Below, piece by piece: positions 34,285 through 43,867 of a stretch of 46,275 nt of DNA. The notes under the pieces were generated by a model. That model searched no databases and was not told the DNA's origin. It saw nothing but the letters and a program-made list of their open reading frames with translations. The stretch comes from Azoarcus sp. TTM-91 (lineage in GTDB: Bacteria > Pseudomonadota > Gammaproteobacteria > Burkholderiales > Rhodocyclaceae). The position numbers were made by a program, and so were the translations under genes. The stretch spans positions 1 through 46,275 of the forward strand of contig NZ_WUEI01000031.1 of assembly GCF_012911025.1 (NCBI RefSeq). Direction: 5' to 3'. Position 1 is the first letter of the stretch; the number at the start of each line of letters is the position of its first letter.

Positions 34285-35310
34285 ATGATCATCGACTGTC
34301 ATGGTCACTACACCACCGCACCGAAAGCGCTCGAAGAATGGCGCAACCGCCAGATCGCCGGGCTGAAGGATCCTTCCGCCACGCCCAAGGTTTCCGAGCT
34401 GCAGATCAGTGACGACGAACTGCGCGAGACCATCGAGAAGAACCAGCTCCGTTTGATGAAGGAGCGTGGTTCCGACCTCACCATCTTCTCGCCGCGCGCC
34501 AGCTTCATGGCCCACCACATCGGCGATTTCAATACCAGCTCCACCTGGGCGGCGATCTGCAATGAATTGTGCTATCGCGTCTCCCAGCTGTTCCCGGACA
34601 ACTTCATCGGTGCCGCGATGCTGCCGCAGTCGCCCGGTGTCGATCCCAAGACCTGCGTCGCCGAGCTGGAAAAGTGCGTCAAGGAATACGGCTTCGTCGG
34701 CATCAACCTGAACCCGGACCCCTCCGGCGGCCACTGGACCAGCCCGCCGCTGTCGGACCGCCAGTGGTACCCCATCTATGAAAAGATGGTCGAGTACGAC
34801 ATCCCGGCCATGGTGCATGTGTCCACCAGCTGCAACAGCTGCTTCCACACCACCGGCGCCCACTACCTGAACGCGGACACCACCGCCTTCATGCAGTGCC
34901 TCACCTCCGACCTGTTCAAGGATTTCCCGACGCTGAAGTTCGTGATTCCCCACGGCGGCGGCGCGGTGCCCTACCACTGGGGCCGTTTCCGCGGCCTGGC
35001 GCAGGAGCTGAAGAAGCCGCTGCTGAAGGACCACCTGCTGAACAACATCTTCTTCGACACCTGCGTCTATCACCAGCCGGGCATCGACCTGCTGACCAAG
35101 GTGATCCCGGTCGAGAACGTGCTGTTCGCCTCCGAAATGATAGGCGCGGTGCGCGGCATCGACCCGGAGACCGGCCACTACTACGACGACACCAAGCGCT
35201 ACATCGAGGCTGCCGCGATCAGCGCCGAAGACCGCTACAAGATCTACGAGGGCAACGCCCGCCGCGTCTATCCGCGCCTGGACGCCGCGCTCAAGGCCAA
35301 GGGCCTGTAA
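34285..35310 (+). CDS. ligJ: 4-oxalomesaconate hydratase, amidohydrolase-superfamily LigJ type
   Basis: The 341-residue protein has the amidohydrolase fold with the metal-binding H-x-H at the extreme N-terminus ([11 protein letters not shown]), a second histidine site in [13 protein letters not shown], and [14 protein letters not shown] and the acidic [11 protein letters not shown] further on. Length and N-terminus fit LigJ of Sphingobium, which adds water to the isomerised oxalomesaconate to give 4-carboxy-4-hydroxy-2-oxoadipate. This differs from the PIG-L-type hydratase GalB of Pseudomonas. AAAGGAC serves as ribosome binding site. It is followed after 13 bases by the LigK aldolase gene, so hydration and cleavage are encoded side by side. 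Confidence 0.93.
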   Translation: MIIDCHGHYTTAPKALEEWRNRQIAGLKDPSATPKVSELQISDDELRETIEKNQLRLMKERGSDLTIFSPRASFMAHHIGDFNTSSTWAAICNELCYRVSQLFPDNFIGAAMLPQSPGVDPKTCVAELEKCVKEYGFVGINLNPDPSGGHWTSPPLSDRQWYPIYEKMVEYDIPAMVHVSTSCNSCFHTTGAHYLNADTTAFMQCLTSDLFKDFPTLKFVIPHGGGAVPYHWGRFRGLAQELKKPLLKDHLLNNIFFDTCVYHQPGIDLLTKVIPVENVLFASEMIGAVRGIDPETGHYYDDTKRYIEAAAISAEDRYKIYEGNARRVYPRLDAALKAKGL

Positions 35311-35323
35311 GGAGAGAACGAAG

Positions 35324-36019
35324 ATGAGCCAACCGATGAACCAGCTCGGCATCGTCAAGCGCAACATCGTCCGCGCCGACAAGGCGGCGGTGGAGAAGCT
35401 GTCCAAGTTCGGCGTCGCCACCATCCACGAAGCGATGGGCCGCGTCGGCCTGATGAAGCCCTACATGCGCCCGGTGTATTCCGGCGCCAAGATCTGCGGC
35501 ACCGCCGTCACCATCCTGCTGCAGCCGGGCGACAACTGGATGATGCATGTGGCCGCCGAGCAGCTGCAGCCGGGCGACGTCGCCGTGGCCGCCTGCACCA
35601 CCGAGAACGAAGACGGCTTCTTCGGCGACCTGCTCGCCACCTCCTTCCAGTCCCGTGGCGCCAAGGGGCTGATCATCGACGGCGGCGTGCGTGACGTCGA
35701 AGAGCTGGAGAAGATGGGCTTCCCGGTGTTCTCCAAGGCCATCCATGCCAAGGGCACCATCAAGGCCACCCTGGGTTCGGTGAACATCCCGGTGGTGTGC
35801 GCCGGCGCGCTGGTGAATCCGGGCGACGTGGTGATCGCGGATGTGGACGGCGTGGTCGTGGTGCCCGCCGCCATCGCCCAGCAGGTGGCGGACGCCGCCG
35901 AGAAGCGCGAGTCCTTCGAAGGCGAGAAGCGCGCCAAGCTGGCCTCCGGCGTGCTCGGCCTGGACATGTACAAGATGCGCGAGCCGCTGGAAAAGGCTGG
36001 CCTGAAGTACATCGACTGA
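35324..36019 (+). CDS. ligK: 4-carboxy-4-hydroxy-2-oxoadipate aldolase/oxaloacetate decarboxylase
   Basis: The 231-residue protein is a class II, RraA-fold aldolase (LigK, ProA or HMG/CHA aldolase type). It shows the metal and substrate segment [14 protein letters not shown], with the conserved R and D, and the active-site loop [14 protein letters not shown]. It cleaves 4-carboxy-4-hydroxy-2-oxoadipate into pyruvate and oxaloacetate and usually also decarboxylates oxaloacetate. The start has a strong AAGGAGAG site. The next gene begins after 219 bases with no clear terminator or promoter between them. Confidence 0.95.
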   Translation: MSQPMNQLGIVKRNIVRADKAAVEKLSKFGVATIHEAMGRVGLMKPYMRPVYSGAKICGTAVTILLQPGDNWMMHVAAEQLQPGDVAVAACTTENEDGFFGDLLATSFQSRGAKGLIIDGGVRDVEELEKMGFPVFSKAIHAKGTIKATLGSVNIPVVCAGALVNPGDVVIADVDGVVVVPAAIAQQVADAAEKRESFEGEKRAKLASGVLGLDMYKMREPLEKAGLKYID

Positions 36020-36238
36020 GGCCGCGGCGCAGCCCGCCCGCTTCCGCTCCGGCGTCCTCCGCAGGGCGCCGGGGCAGTCGCCCCCCCAGCAGCAAGAGCC
36101 AACTCGACGAGGTAGATCGAGCGATGTGAATCCCGCAGCGGCGTCGCCACCGCGCGCCGCTGCAGCCATGCCGCAACGCGGCTACAGCAGAAGAGGGGCA
36201 CAGCCCCCATCACCCCCGGCCCGGAGGAGACAGAGAGC

Positions 36239-37243
36239 ATGAAGGCGAACGAGATCGACACCCAAGGCAAGCAGTCCCTTCCACCCCAGGCCGACCCGCA
36301 GCGCCGTGCGCTGCTGGCTGGCCTGGCCGGCTTTGGCGGCCTCGCCGCCGCCGGCCTGGGGCTGCCTGCCTGGGCGCAGCAACCGGCGGCCGCCGCCAAT
36401 GGCACCCGCATCATCCTGGTGGGCACCAAGGGCGGCCCGCGGGTGGGCGGAGAGCGCTCCAACCCCTGCACCGCGCTGCTGATCGATGGCGTGCCCTATG
36501 TCATCGACTGCGGCCAGGGCGTGGCCCGCCAGCTGGTGCAGGCCGGCATCTCGCTGCGCGACCTGCGCTACGTCTTCCTCACCCACATGCACTCCGACCA
36601 CAACCTGGAGTATGGCGGCCTGCTCTACAGCGCCTGGGCCACCGGGCTGAAGGACAAGGTCGCCGTCTATGGGCCGCCGCCGCTCGAAGAGATGACGCAG
36701 GCCTTCTTCGAGTACATGAAGTTCGACATCGACACCCGCATCGGCGACGAGGGCAAGCCCGATCCGCGCCAGCTGGTGGAGACGCACACCTACGACCGCG
36801 ATGGCGTGATCCTGCAGAACGCCCAGGTCAAGGTCAGCGCCGCGCGCAACATCCATCCGCCCATCCACCACTCCTACGGCCTGCGCTTCGAGACGCGTGA
36901 CCGCAGCGTGGTGGTGTCCGGCGACACCAACTATTCCGAAGCCATCGTCAAGCTCGCCAGCGGCGCCGACGTGCTGGTGCACGAGGCCATCTACGTGCCG
37001 GGCGTGGACGCCATGCTCAAGCGCGTGCCCAACGCCGCCACCCTGCGCGAACACCTGCTCGCCAGCCACACCACGACCGAGGACGTCGGCCGCGTGGCCG
37101 CCGAGGCCGAGGTGAAGAAGCTGGTGCTGACCCATCTGGTGCCGGGCGATGATCCCGGCATCACCGACGAGATGTGGCTCGAAGGCGTGCGCAAGCACTA
37201 CAAGGGCGAAGTCGTCGTCGGCAAGGACCTGATGGTGCTGTGA
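36239..37243 (+). CDS. exported metallo-beta-lactamase-fold hydrolase, first of two paralogues
   Basis: The 334-residue protein begins with a twin-arginine-like signal (residues about 20-47: QRRALLAGLAGF then a hydrophobic stretch and PAWAQQ), so export to the periplasm is likely. The mature part is a metallo-beta-lactamase fold with the zinc motif THMHSDHNLEY, a later SGDTNYSEA aspartate segment and the final histidine in LVLTHLVPGDDP, resembling the arylsulfatase (AtsA)/RNase Z branch. The start has a GGAGGAGA site. Its stop overlaps the ATG of the next gene by one base. It is clearly paralogous to the product of 38255-39259. No step of the protocatechuate pathway needs such an enzyme, so it may release the aromatic substrate from an ester, lactone or sulfate in the periplasm. 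That is inference. Confidence 0.85.
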   Translation: MKANEIDTQGKQSLPPQADPQRRALLAGLAGFGGLAAAGLGLPAWAQQPAAAANGTRIILVGTKGGPRVGGERSNPCTALLIDGVPYVIDCGQGVARQLVQAGISLRDLRYVFLTHMHSDHNLEYGGLLYSAWATGLKDKVAVYGPPPLEEMTQAFFEYMKFDIDTRIGDEGKPDPRQLVETHTYDRDGVILQNAQVKVSAARNIHPPIHHSYGLRFETRDRSVVVSGDTNYSEAIVKLASGADVLVHEAIYVPGVDAMLKRVPNAATLREHLLASHTTTEDVGRVAAEAEVKKLVLTHLVPGDDPGITDEMWLEGVRKHYKGEVVVGKDLMVL

Positions 37244-38169
37244 TGGACGAGCCGCTCATCCTGCGTGTCGGCCTCATCGGTTACGGCGAGGTGGGCCGCA
37301 TCCTGGCCGAGGATCTGCGCGCGCTCGACGTCGCCGTGTCCGCATTCGACCTCAAGCTGGCGGACGAAACAGCCGCCGCGCCGCTGCGCCGGCATGCCGC
37401 CGCGCATGGCGTAACGCTGGCCGCCTCCCATGCCGAGGTCGCCGCCGGCTGCGAGCTGCTCATCTCCGCAGTCACCGCCAGCCAGGCGGTGGCCGTGGCC
37501 CGGGCCTGCGCGCCCGGCCTGGCCGCCGGCACCTTCTTCCTCGATTTCAACTCCGCCTCGCCCGGCGCCAAGCTCCGCGCGGCGGAGATCATCGACGGGG
37601 CAGGGGGGCGCTATGTGGAAGGCGCGGTGATGACCTCGGTGCCGCCTCACCGCATCCGCGTGCCGCTGCTGCTGGGCGGGCCGCACGCGGCGGCGCTGGC
37701 GCCGGCGCTGGCATCCCTCGGCTTCGAGGCGCAGATCGCGGATGTGCGCCTGGGCGTGGCCTCCGCCACCAAGATGTGCCGCAGCGTGATGATCAAGGGC
37801 ATGGAAGCCCTGGTCATCGAAAGCCTCACCACCGCCCGCCACTACGGCGTGGAGAACGCGGTGCTGGCCTCGCTGTACGAGACCTTCCCTGGCATCGACT
37901 GGGAAAAGCAGGCCGCCTATTTCTTCCAGCGCGTCATCCAGCACGGCCGCCGCCGCAGCGAGGAAGTGCGCGAAGTGGCGCAGACGGTGCGCGAGGCCGG
38001 CCTCGTGCCCTGGTCCGCCGCCGGCACCGCCGAGCGCCAGGCCTGGATCGCCGACCTCGCCGATGCCGGCCTGTTCGGCGACCGGGCCGCACCCGAATTC
38101 GCCCGCAGCGCTGACTGGCGCACCGAGGCCGACCGCATCCTGGGCAGCCTGGGGAAGGGCGGCGAGTGA
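37243..38169 (+). CDS. NAD(P)-binding dehydrogenase with C-terminal DUF1932 domain
   Basis: The 308-residue protein has an N-terminal Rossmann domain of the 6-phosphogluconate/beta-hydroxyacid dehydrogenase type (GLIGYGEVGRILAEDL near residue 10, then FFLDFNSASPGAKLRAAEII, and the helix around residue 180 with ASATKMCRSVMIKGMEAL, whose lysine would be catalytic) and a C-terminal all-helical DUF1932 domain. The ATG overlaps the stop of the preceding gene (TGATG), so translation is coupled. It should oxidise or reduce a hydroxy or keto acid in the cytoplasm. The substrate is unknown; the gene occurs between two exported MBL-fold paralogues within the protocatechuate operon, which hints at a side substrate funnelled into the pathway. 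Confidence 0.85.
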   Translation: MDEPLILRVGLIGYGEVGRILAEDLRALDVAVSAFDLKLADETAAAPLRRHAAAHGVTLAASHAEVAAGCELLISAVTASQAVAVARACAPGLAAGTFFLDFNSASPGAKLRAAEIIDGAGGRYVEGAVMTSVPPHRIRVPLLLGGPHAAALAPALASLGFEAQIADVRLGVASATKMCRSVMIKGMEALVIESLTTARHYGVENAVLASLYETFPGIDWEKQAAYFFQRVIQHGRRRSEEVREVAQTVREAGLVPWSAAGTAERQAWIADLADAGLFGDRAAPEFARSADWRTEADRILGSLGKGGE

Positions 38170-38254
38170 GCGTGGCGCAATGGCAAACCGATTTCAGAAA
38201 GGCACATGCCCGCCCAGCACGGCATGGCCAACACAACCCAAAGGAGACCGTGAG

Positions 38255-39259
38255 ATGAAACTGAAGAACCACCTGGGCAGCGCCATCGCCGCTGCGCTGA
38301 TTGCCTTTTCCACCACCGCGACGCATGCCGCCGAGCCGGCTGCCGCCGCCTCGTCCGCCAGGGATTTCAGCGTGGTGCTGCTGGGCACCGGCACGCCCAA
38401 TCCCAACGCCGAGCGCTTCGGCGGCGCGGTGCTGGTGCAGGCCGGCGGCCAGAACCTGGTGTTCGACGCCGGCCGCGGCGTCACCATCCGCCTGTGGCAG
38501 CTCGGCCTGCCGCTGAGCAGCGTGGATCATGTCTTCCTGACCCACTACCACTTCGATCACACCAACGGCCTCGTCGACCTGTGGCTTACCGGCTGGGTAT
38601 CCACAGCTTATGGCGGGCGTACCACGCCCTTCCGCATCACCGGCCCCAAGGGCCTGGGTAATCTCACCAGGGGGCTGGAGGCCGCCTATGCGGACGACCT
38701 CGCGGTGCGTGTGGCGGACGAAGGCCTGCCGCTGTCCGGCGTGAGGTTCGACGTCACCGAGTTCGATGAGGCCGGCGGCGTGGTGTACGAGCAGGGCGGC
38801 GTCAAGGTCACCGCCTTTCCCAATGAGCATGGCGAGAAGATCCACCCTTCGGTGGGCTACCGCATCGACTACGGCGGCCGCTCGGTGCTGATCTCCGGCG
38901 ACACCCGGCCCTCGTCCGGCGTGCTCAAGCACGGCAAGGGCGTGGATCTGCTGATCCACGAAGTCGCCGCCGCCCGCCCCGGCCTGCTGGAAGAGAACCC
39001 CAAGATGCAGCCCATCATGGACCACCACTCCACCCCGGAGCAGGCCGGCAGGATCTTCGCCGAAACCCGGCCGAAGCTGGCGGCCTACACCCATTACGTG
39101 CTGCCCGCCACCAAGAAGTACCCGCCGATGTCGGTGAACGACATCAAGCAGGCCACGCAGACGGTCTATGACGGTCCGCTGGCGATGGGCGAAGACCTGA
39201 TGCGCTTCGACATCGCCGACACGGTCAGTGTGGTGCCCTGGAAGCCCGCCAGCCGATGA
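38255..39259 (+). CDS. exported metallo-beta-lactamase-fold hydrolase, second of two paralogues
   Basis: The 334-residue protein has a Sec signal peptide (residues about 1-25, ending ATHAAEP) and a metallo-beta-lactamase fold: GTGTPNPNAERFGG, THYHFDHTNGL for zinc binding, LISGDTRPSSGVLKHG and a late THYVLPATKKYPP histidine segment. It aligns along most of its length with the product of 36239-37243 (SGDT..., the LLIHE segment and a shared GEDLM/GKDLM ending), so the pair arose by duplication and then took different export signals. The start follows an AAGGAGACC site. The stop overlaps an in-frame ATG of the LigI reading frame, but LigI more likely starts 75 bases later. The substrate is unknown. 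Confidence 0.87.
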   Translation: MKLKNHLGSAIAAALIAFSTTATHAAEPAAAASSARDFSVVLLGTGTPNPNAERFGGAVLVQAGGQNLVFDAGRGVTIRLWQLGLPLSSVDHVFLTHYHFDHTNGLVDLWLTGWVSTAYGGRTTPFRITGPKGLGNLTRGLEAAYADDLAVRVADEGLPLSGVRFDVTEFDEAGGVVYEQGGVKVTAFPNEHGEKIHPSVGYRIDYGGRSVLISGDTRPSSGVLKHGKGVDLLIHEVAAARPGLLEENPKMQPIMDHHSTPEQAGRIFAETRPKLAAYTHYVLPATKKYPPMSVNDIKQATQTVYDGPLAMGEDLMRFDIADTVSVVPWKPASR

Positions 39260-39330
39260 AACCCGCGCCGGGCGTCCCCGCAGGCCGCCCGGCCTTCTAC
39301 CGACAACAATTTGCCTTAGTGGAAAGCGAC

Positions 39331-40245
39331 ATGGAATTCACCAAGACCCCCGGCTGGCTCGACTGGTATCAGGGCCCGACCAAACCTCAGTTCAAGCTCC
39401 CTGCCGGTGCGGTGGACGCGCATTGCCATGTGTTCGGTCCGGGGGCGGAATTCCCCTACGCGCCGGAGCGCAAGTACACCCCCTGCGACGCCAGCAAGCA
39501 CCAGCTCTACGCCTTGCGCGACCACCTCGGTTTCGCCCGCAACGTGGTCGTCCAGGCCACCTGCCACGGCGCCGACAACCGCGCCATGGTGGATGCGCTG
39601 GTGCATTCCGGCGGCAAGGCCCGCGGCGTGGCCACCGTGCGCCGCAGCGTCACCGACGACGAGCTGAAGGCGATGCACGAAGCCGGCGTGCGCGGCGTGC
39701 GCTTCAACTTCGTCAAGCGCCTGGTGGACTTCACCCCCAAGGACGAGCTGCTGGAGATCGCCAGCCGCATCGCCCCGCTGGGCTGGCATGTGGTGATCTA
39801 CTTCGAGGCGGTGGACCTGCCCGAGTTGTGGGACTTCTTCACCGCGCTGCCGACCACGGTGGTGGTGGACCACATGGGCCGGCCAGACGTGAGCAAGCCG
39901 GTCGACGGCCCCGAGTTCGAGCTTTTCCTCAAGTTCATGCGTGAGCACGAAAACGTGTGGAGCAAGGTAAGCTGCCCGGAGCGCCTGTCGGTGAGCGGCC
40001 CGCGTGCGCTGGACGGCGAACGCAACGCCTACCGCGACGTGGTGCCCTTCGCCCGCAAGGTGGTCGAGAGCTTCCCCGACCGCGTGCTGTGGGGCACCGA
40101 TTGGCCGCACCCCAACCTCAAGGACCACATGCCGGACGATGGCCTGCTGGTGGATTTCATCCCCCACATCGCCCCTACCGCCGAGCTGCAGCAGAAGCTG
40201 CTGGTCGACAACCCGATGCGGCTGTACTGGCCGGAAGAAGTCTGA
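39331..40245 (+). CDS. ligI: 2-pyrone-4,6-dicarboxylate hydrolase
   Basis: The 304-residue protein matches LigI, the metal-independent amidohydrolase-superfamily lactonase that opens 2-pyrone-4,6-dicarboxylate to 4-oxalomesaconate. Strong segments are AVDAHCHVFGPGAEFPY (the first H-x-H), RGVRFNFVKRLVD, WHVVIYFEA, VVDHMGRPDV and the catalytic aspartate in WGTDWPHPNLKDHMPDDG. The ATG at 39331 gives the usual N-terminus; the in-frame ATG at 39256 would add an unlike 25-residue stretch. A weak GGAAAG site precedes the start. It is followed by the ligAB dioxygenase genes. Confidence 0.96.
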   Translation: MEFTKTPGWLDWYQGPTKPQFKLPAGAVDAHCHVFGPGAEFPYAPERKYTPCDASKHQLYALRDHLGFARNVVVQATCHGADNRAMVDALVHSGGKARGVATVRRSVTDDELKAMHEAGVRGVRFNFVKRLVDFTPKDELLEIASRIAPLGWHVVIYFEAVDLPELWDFFTALPTTVVVDHMGRPDVSKPVDGPEFELFLKFMREHENVWSKVSCPERLSVSGPRALDGERNAYRDVVPFARKVVESFPDRVLWGTDWPHPNLKDHMPDDGLLVDFIPHIAPTAELQQKLLVDNPMRLYWPEEV

Positions 40246-40265
40246 GCGCGGCGCGCCCGGCATAG

Positions 40266-41576
<1,311 letters not shown>

Positions 41577-41577
41577 C

Positions 41578-42534
41578 ATGAGCAAGACGATCAAAGTGGC
41601 GCTGGCCGGTGCCGGCGCCTTCGGCATCAAGCACCTGGACGGCATCAAGAACATCGACGGCGTCGAAGTCGTGTCGCTGGTCAGCCGCGACCTGGAAAAG
41701 ACCAAGGAAGTGGCCGACAAATACGGCATCGGCCACATCACCACCGACCTCGCCGACAGCCTGGCGCTGCCGGAAGTGGACGCGGTGATACTGTGCACCC
41801 CCACCCAGATGCACGCCTCGCAGGCCATCGCCTGCCTGCGCGCCGGCAAGCATGTGCAGGTCGAGATCCCGCTGGCCGACTCCCTGGCCGACGCCCGGGA
41901 AGTGGTGCGCCTGCAGCAGGAAACCGGCCTGGTCGCCATGTGCGGCCACACCCGCCGCTTCAACCCCAGCCACCAGTGGGTGCACAAGAAGATCGAGGCC
42001 GGCGAGTTCAACGTCCAGCAGATGGACGTGCAGACCTACTTCTTCCGCCGCACCAACATGAACGCGCTCGGCCAGCCGCGCAGCTGGACCGACCACCTGC
42101 TGTGGCACCACGCCGCCCACACGGTGGACCTGTTCGCCTACCAGGCTGGCAGCCCCATCGTGAAGGCCAACGCGGTGCAAGGCCCCATCCATCCGCAGCT
42201 GGGCATCGCCATGGACATGTCCATCCAGCTCAAGGCCGCCAACGGCGCCATCTGCACGCTCAGCCTGTCGTTCAACAACGATGGCCCGCTCGGCACCTTC
42301 TTCCGCTACATCGGCGACACCGGCACCTACATCGCCCGTTACGACGACCTGGTGAACGGCAAGGAAGAGAAGATCGACGTCTCCAAGGTGGATGTGTCCA
42401 TGAACGGCATCGAGCTGCAGGACCGCGAGTTCTTCGCCGCCATCCGCGAAGGCCGCGAGCCCAACTCCAGCGTCGCCAAGGTGCTGCCGTGCTACGAGGT
42501 GCTGGCCCAGCTGGAAGAGCAGCTGAAGGCCTGA
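41578..42534 (+). CDS. ligC: 4-carboxy-2-hydroxymuconate-6-semialdehyde dehydrogenase
   Basis: The 318-residue Gfo/Idh/MocA-family protein has the Rossmann motif ALAGAGAFGIKHLDGI at the N-terminus, CTPTQMHASQAIACLRAGKH after it, and a catalytic WHHAAHTVDLFAY segment in the second domain. LigC oxidises the cyclic hemiacetal of the ring-cleavage product to 2-pyrone-4,6-dicarboxylate with NADP or NAD. The gene begins one base after the ligB stop. It is the last recognisable enzyme of the pathway in the operon. A T-less GC hairpin (42558-42573) lies shortly downstream. Confidence 0.96.
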   Translation: MSKTIKVALAGAGAFGIKHLDGIKNIDGVEVVSLVSRDLEKTKEVADKYGIGHITTDLADSLALPEVDAVILCTPTQMHASQAIACLRAGKHVQVEIPLADSLADAREVVRLQQETGLVAMCGHTRRFNPSHQWVHKKIEAGEFNVQQMDVQTYFFRRTNMNALGQPRSWTDHLLWHHAAHTVDLFAYQAGSPIVKANAVQGPIHPQLGIAMDMSIQLKAANGAICTLSLSFNNDGPLGTFFRYIGDTGTYIARYDDLVNGKEEKIDVSKVDVSMNGIELQDREFFAAIREGREPNSSVAKVLPCYEVLAQLEEQLKA

Positions 42535-42722
42535 TGGCCTGAGGCCGCGACGGCGGCCCGGCGGGCGCGCCGGCGGCAAGGGGAGGGCCCGCTTTTCCCC
42601 CGGCCGCCGGGTGGTCCGCCGCCGCTGTACCGCCTCACGGAGCCGCCCCGGCCGGGCTGCTCCGTTTCCGTTTCATGCTCCGCCGGCCCCGCGCCGGCGC
42701 AGTCATTTCCAAGGAGCTGCGC

Positions 42723-43718
42723 ATGCATCAACGCAATCTCGGACCCTTCCCGGTCGGCGCCATCGGCCTGGGCTGCATGAACCTCAGCCACGCCTACGGC
42801 GTGCCGCCGGCGCCGGAAGTGGCCGAACAGGTGCTGCTGCGGGCGCTGGACCTGGGCATCACCCACTTCGACACCGCCGCCCTCTACGGCTTTGGCGCCA
42901 ACGAAACCCTGGTCGGCCGGGTGCTGTCGCCTTATCGCTCGCGCTTCACGCTAGCGAGCAAGTGCGGCATGACCGGCGTGGACGGCAAGCGCGTCATCGA
43001 CGGCCGGCCGGAAACCATCAAGCGCACCTGCGACGAAGCGCTCGCCCGCCTGCGCACCGATGTCATCGACCTCTACTACCTGCACCGCTGGGACAAGAAA
43101 GTACCCATCGAAGACAGCATGGGCGCGATGGCCGAGCTGGTGGCCGCCGGCAAGATCCGCGCGGTCGGCCTGTCCGAAGTCTCCGCCGACACCCTGCGCC
43201 GCGCCCATGCGGTGCATCCGGTGGCCGCGGTGCAGACCGAATACTCGCTGTGGACGCGCAACGCCGAGATCGCGGTGCTGGATACCTGCCGCGAACTGGG
43301 CGCCGCCTTCGTCGCCTTCAGCCCGGTGGCGCGCGGCTACCTGGCGGATGCCTTCCACACGGTGGAAGACGTGGCCGCCTTCGACGCCAAGGACATCCGC
43401 CGCGCCATGCCGCGCTTTCAGGGCGACAACCTCGTCGCCAACCTCAAGCTGCTGGACGACTACCGCGCGCTGGCGCAGGAGGCCGGCTGCACCCCGGCCC
43501 AACTCGCGCTGGCCTGGCTGCTGGCACAAGGCGGGCATGTGCTGCCGATTCCCGGCACCACCAACGTCGCCCACCTGGAAGAGAACCTGGCCGCCGCCGA
43601 CCTGAAGCTGGACCCGACGCTGCTGGCGCGCGCCGGCGAACTGGTCAACCAGCGCACCGTCACCGGTCCGCGCTACAACGCGCCGACCCAGACCGAGATC
43701 GATACCGAGGAGTTCTGA
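42723..43718 (+). CDS. aldo/keto reductase
   Basis: The 331-residue protein is a TIM-barrel NAD(P)H aldo/keto reductase with the tetrad visible: D and Y in HFDTAALYGFGANE, the lysine in LASKCGM, and the histidine in LYYLHRWDKK, followed by AGKIRAVGLSEVSADTL. Length fits the AKR7/AKR12-like bacterial group. An AAGGAGC site precedes ATG 42723, which lies 188 bases after ligC. It may be read through from the lig operon or have its own promoter. It could reduce an aldehyde formed from aromatic substrates; no specific substrate can be named. Confidence 0.92.
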   Translation: MHQRNLGPFPVGAIGLGCMNLSHAYGVPPAPEVAEQVLLRALDLGITHFDTAALYGFGANETLVGRVLSPYRSRFTLASKCGMTGVDGKRVIDGRPETIKRTCDEALARLRTDVIDLYYLHRWDKKVPIEDSMGAMAELVAAGKIRAVGLSEVSADTLRRAHAVHPVAAVQTEYSLWTRNAEIAVLDTCRELGAAFVAFSPVARGYLADAFHTVEDVAAFDAKDIRRAMPRFQGDNLVANLKLLDDYRALAQEAGCTPAQLALAWLLAQGGHVLPIPGTTNVAHLEENLAAADLKLDPTLLARAGELVNQRTVTGPRYNAPTQTEIDTEEF

Positions 43719-43720
43719 TT

Positions 43721-43749
43721 CCGCCGGCGGGAATCGAACCCGAGTCTGC
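43721..43749 (-). other. tRNA/tmRNA-like 3'-end fragment
   Basis: Read on the minus strand, the T-arm-like CGGGTTCGATTCCCG is preceded by GCAGACT and followed by CCGGCGG, as at the 3' end of a tRNA or tmRNA. No matching 5' acceptor strand, anticodon arm or CCA end is found, so it is not a working gene. It begins 3 bases after the aldo/keto reductase stop. A short direct repeat (GCTGAAGCC, 43748-43756 and 43764-43772) lies beside it. It may be a remnant of an integration site. Confidence 0.4.
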
Positions 43750-43867
43750 TGAAGCCACAACTCCGCTGAAGCCGCAGTAAACCAGGCGCGCCGCGTGCGC
43801 GCACCGATGCAGGGCCGCGTCCGCCGCTTGCCGGGGGCGCGGCCCTGCGCACGCCCGGAGAACCATC

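Noticed and set aside
39256..39330. Upstream in-frame ATG for LigI overlapping the previous stop
   Set aside because: The added 25 residues do not resemble LigI N-termini; the ATG at 39331 gives the expected protein.
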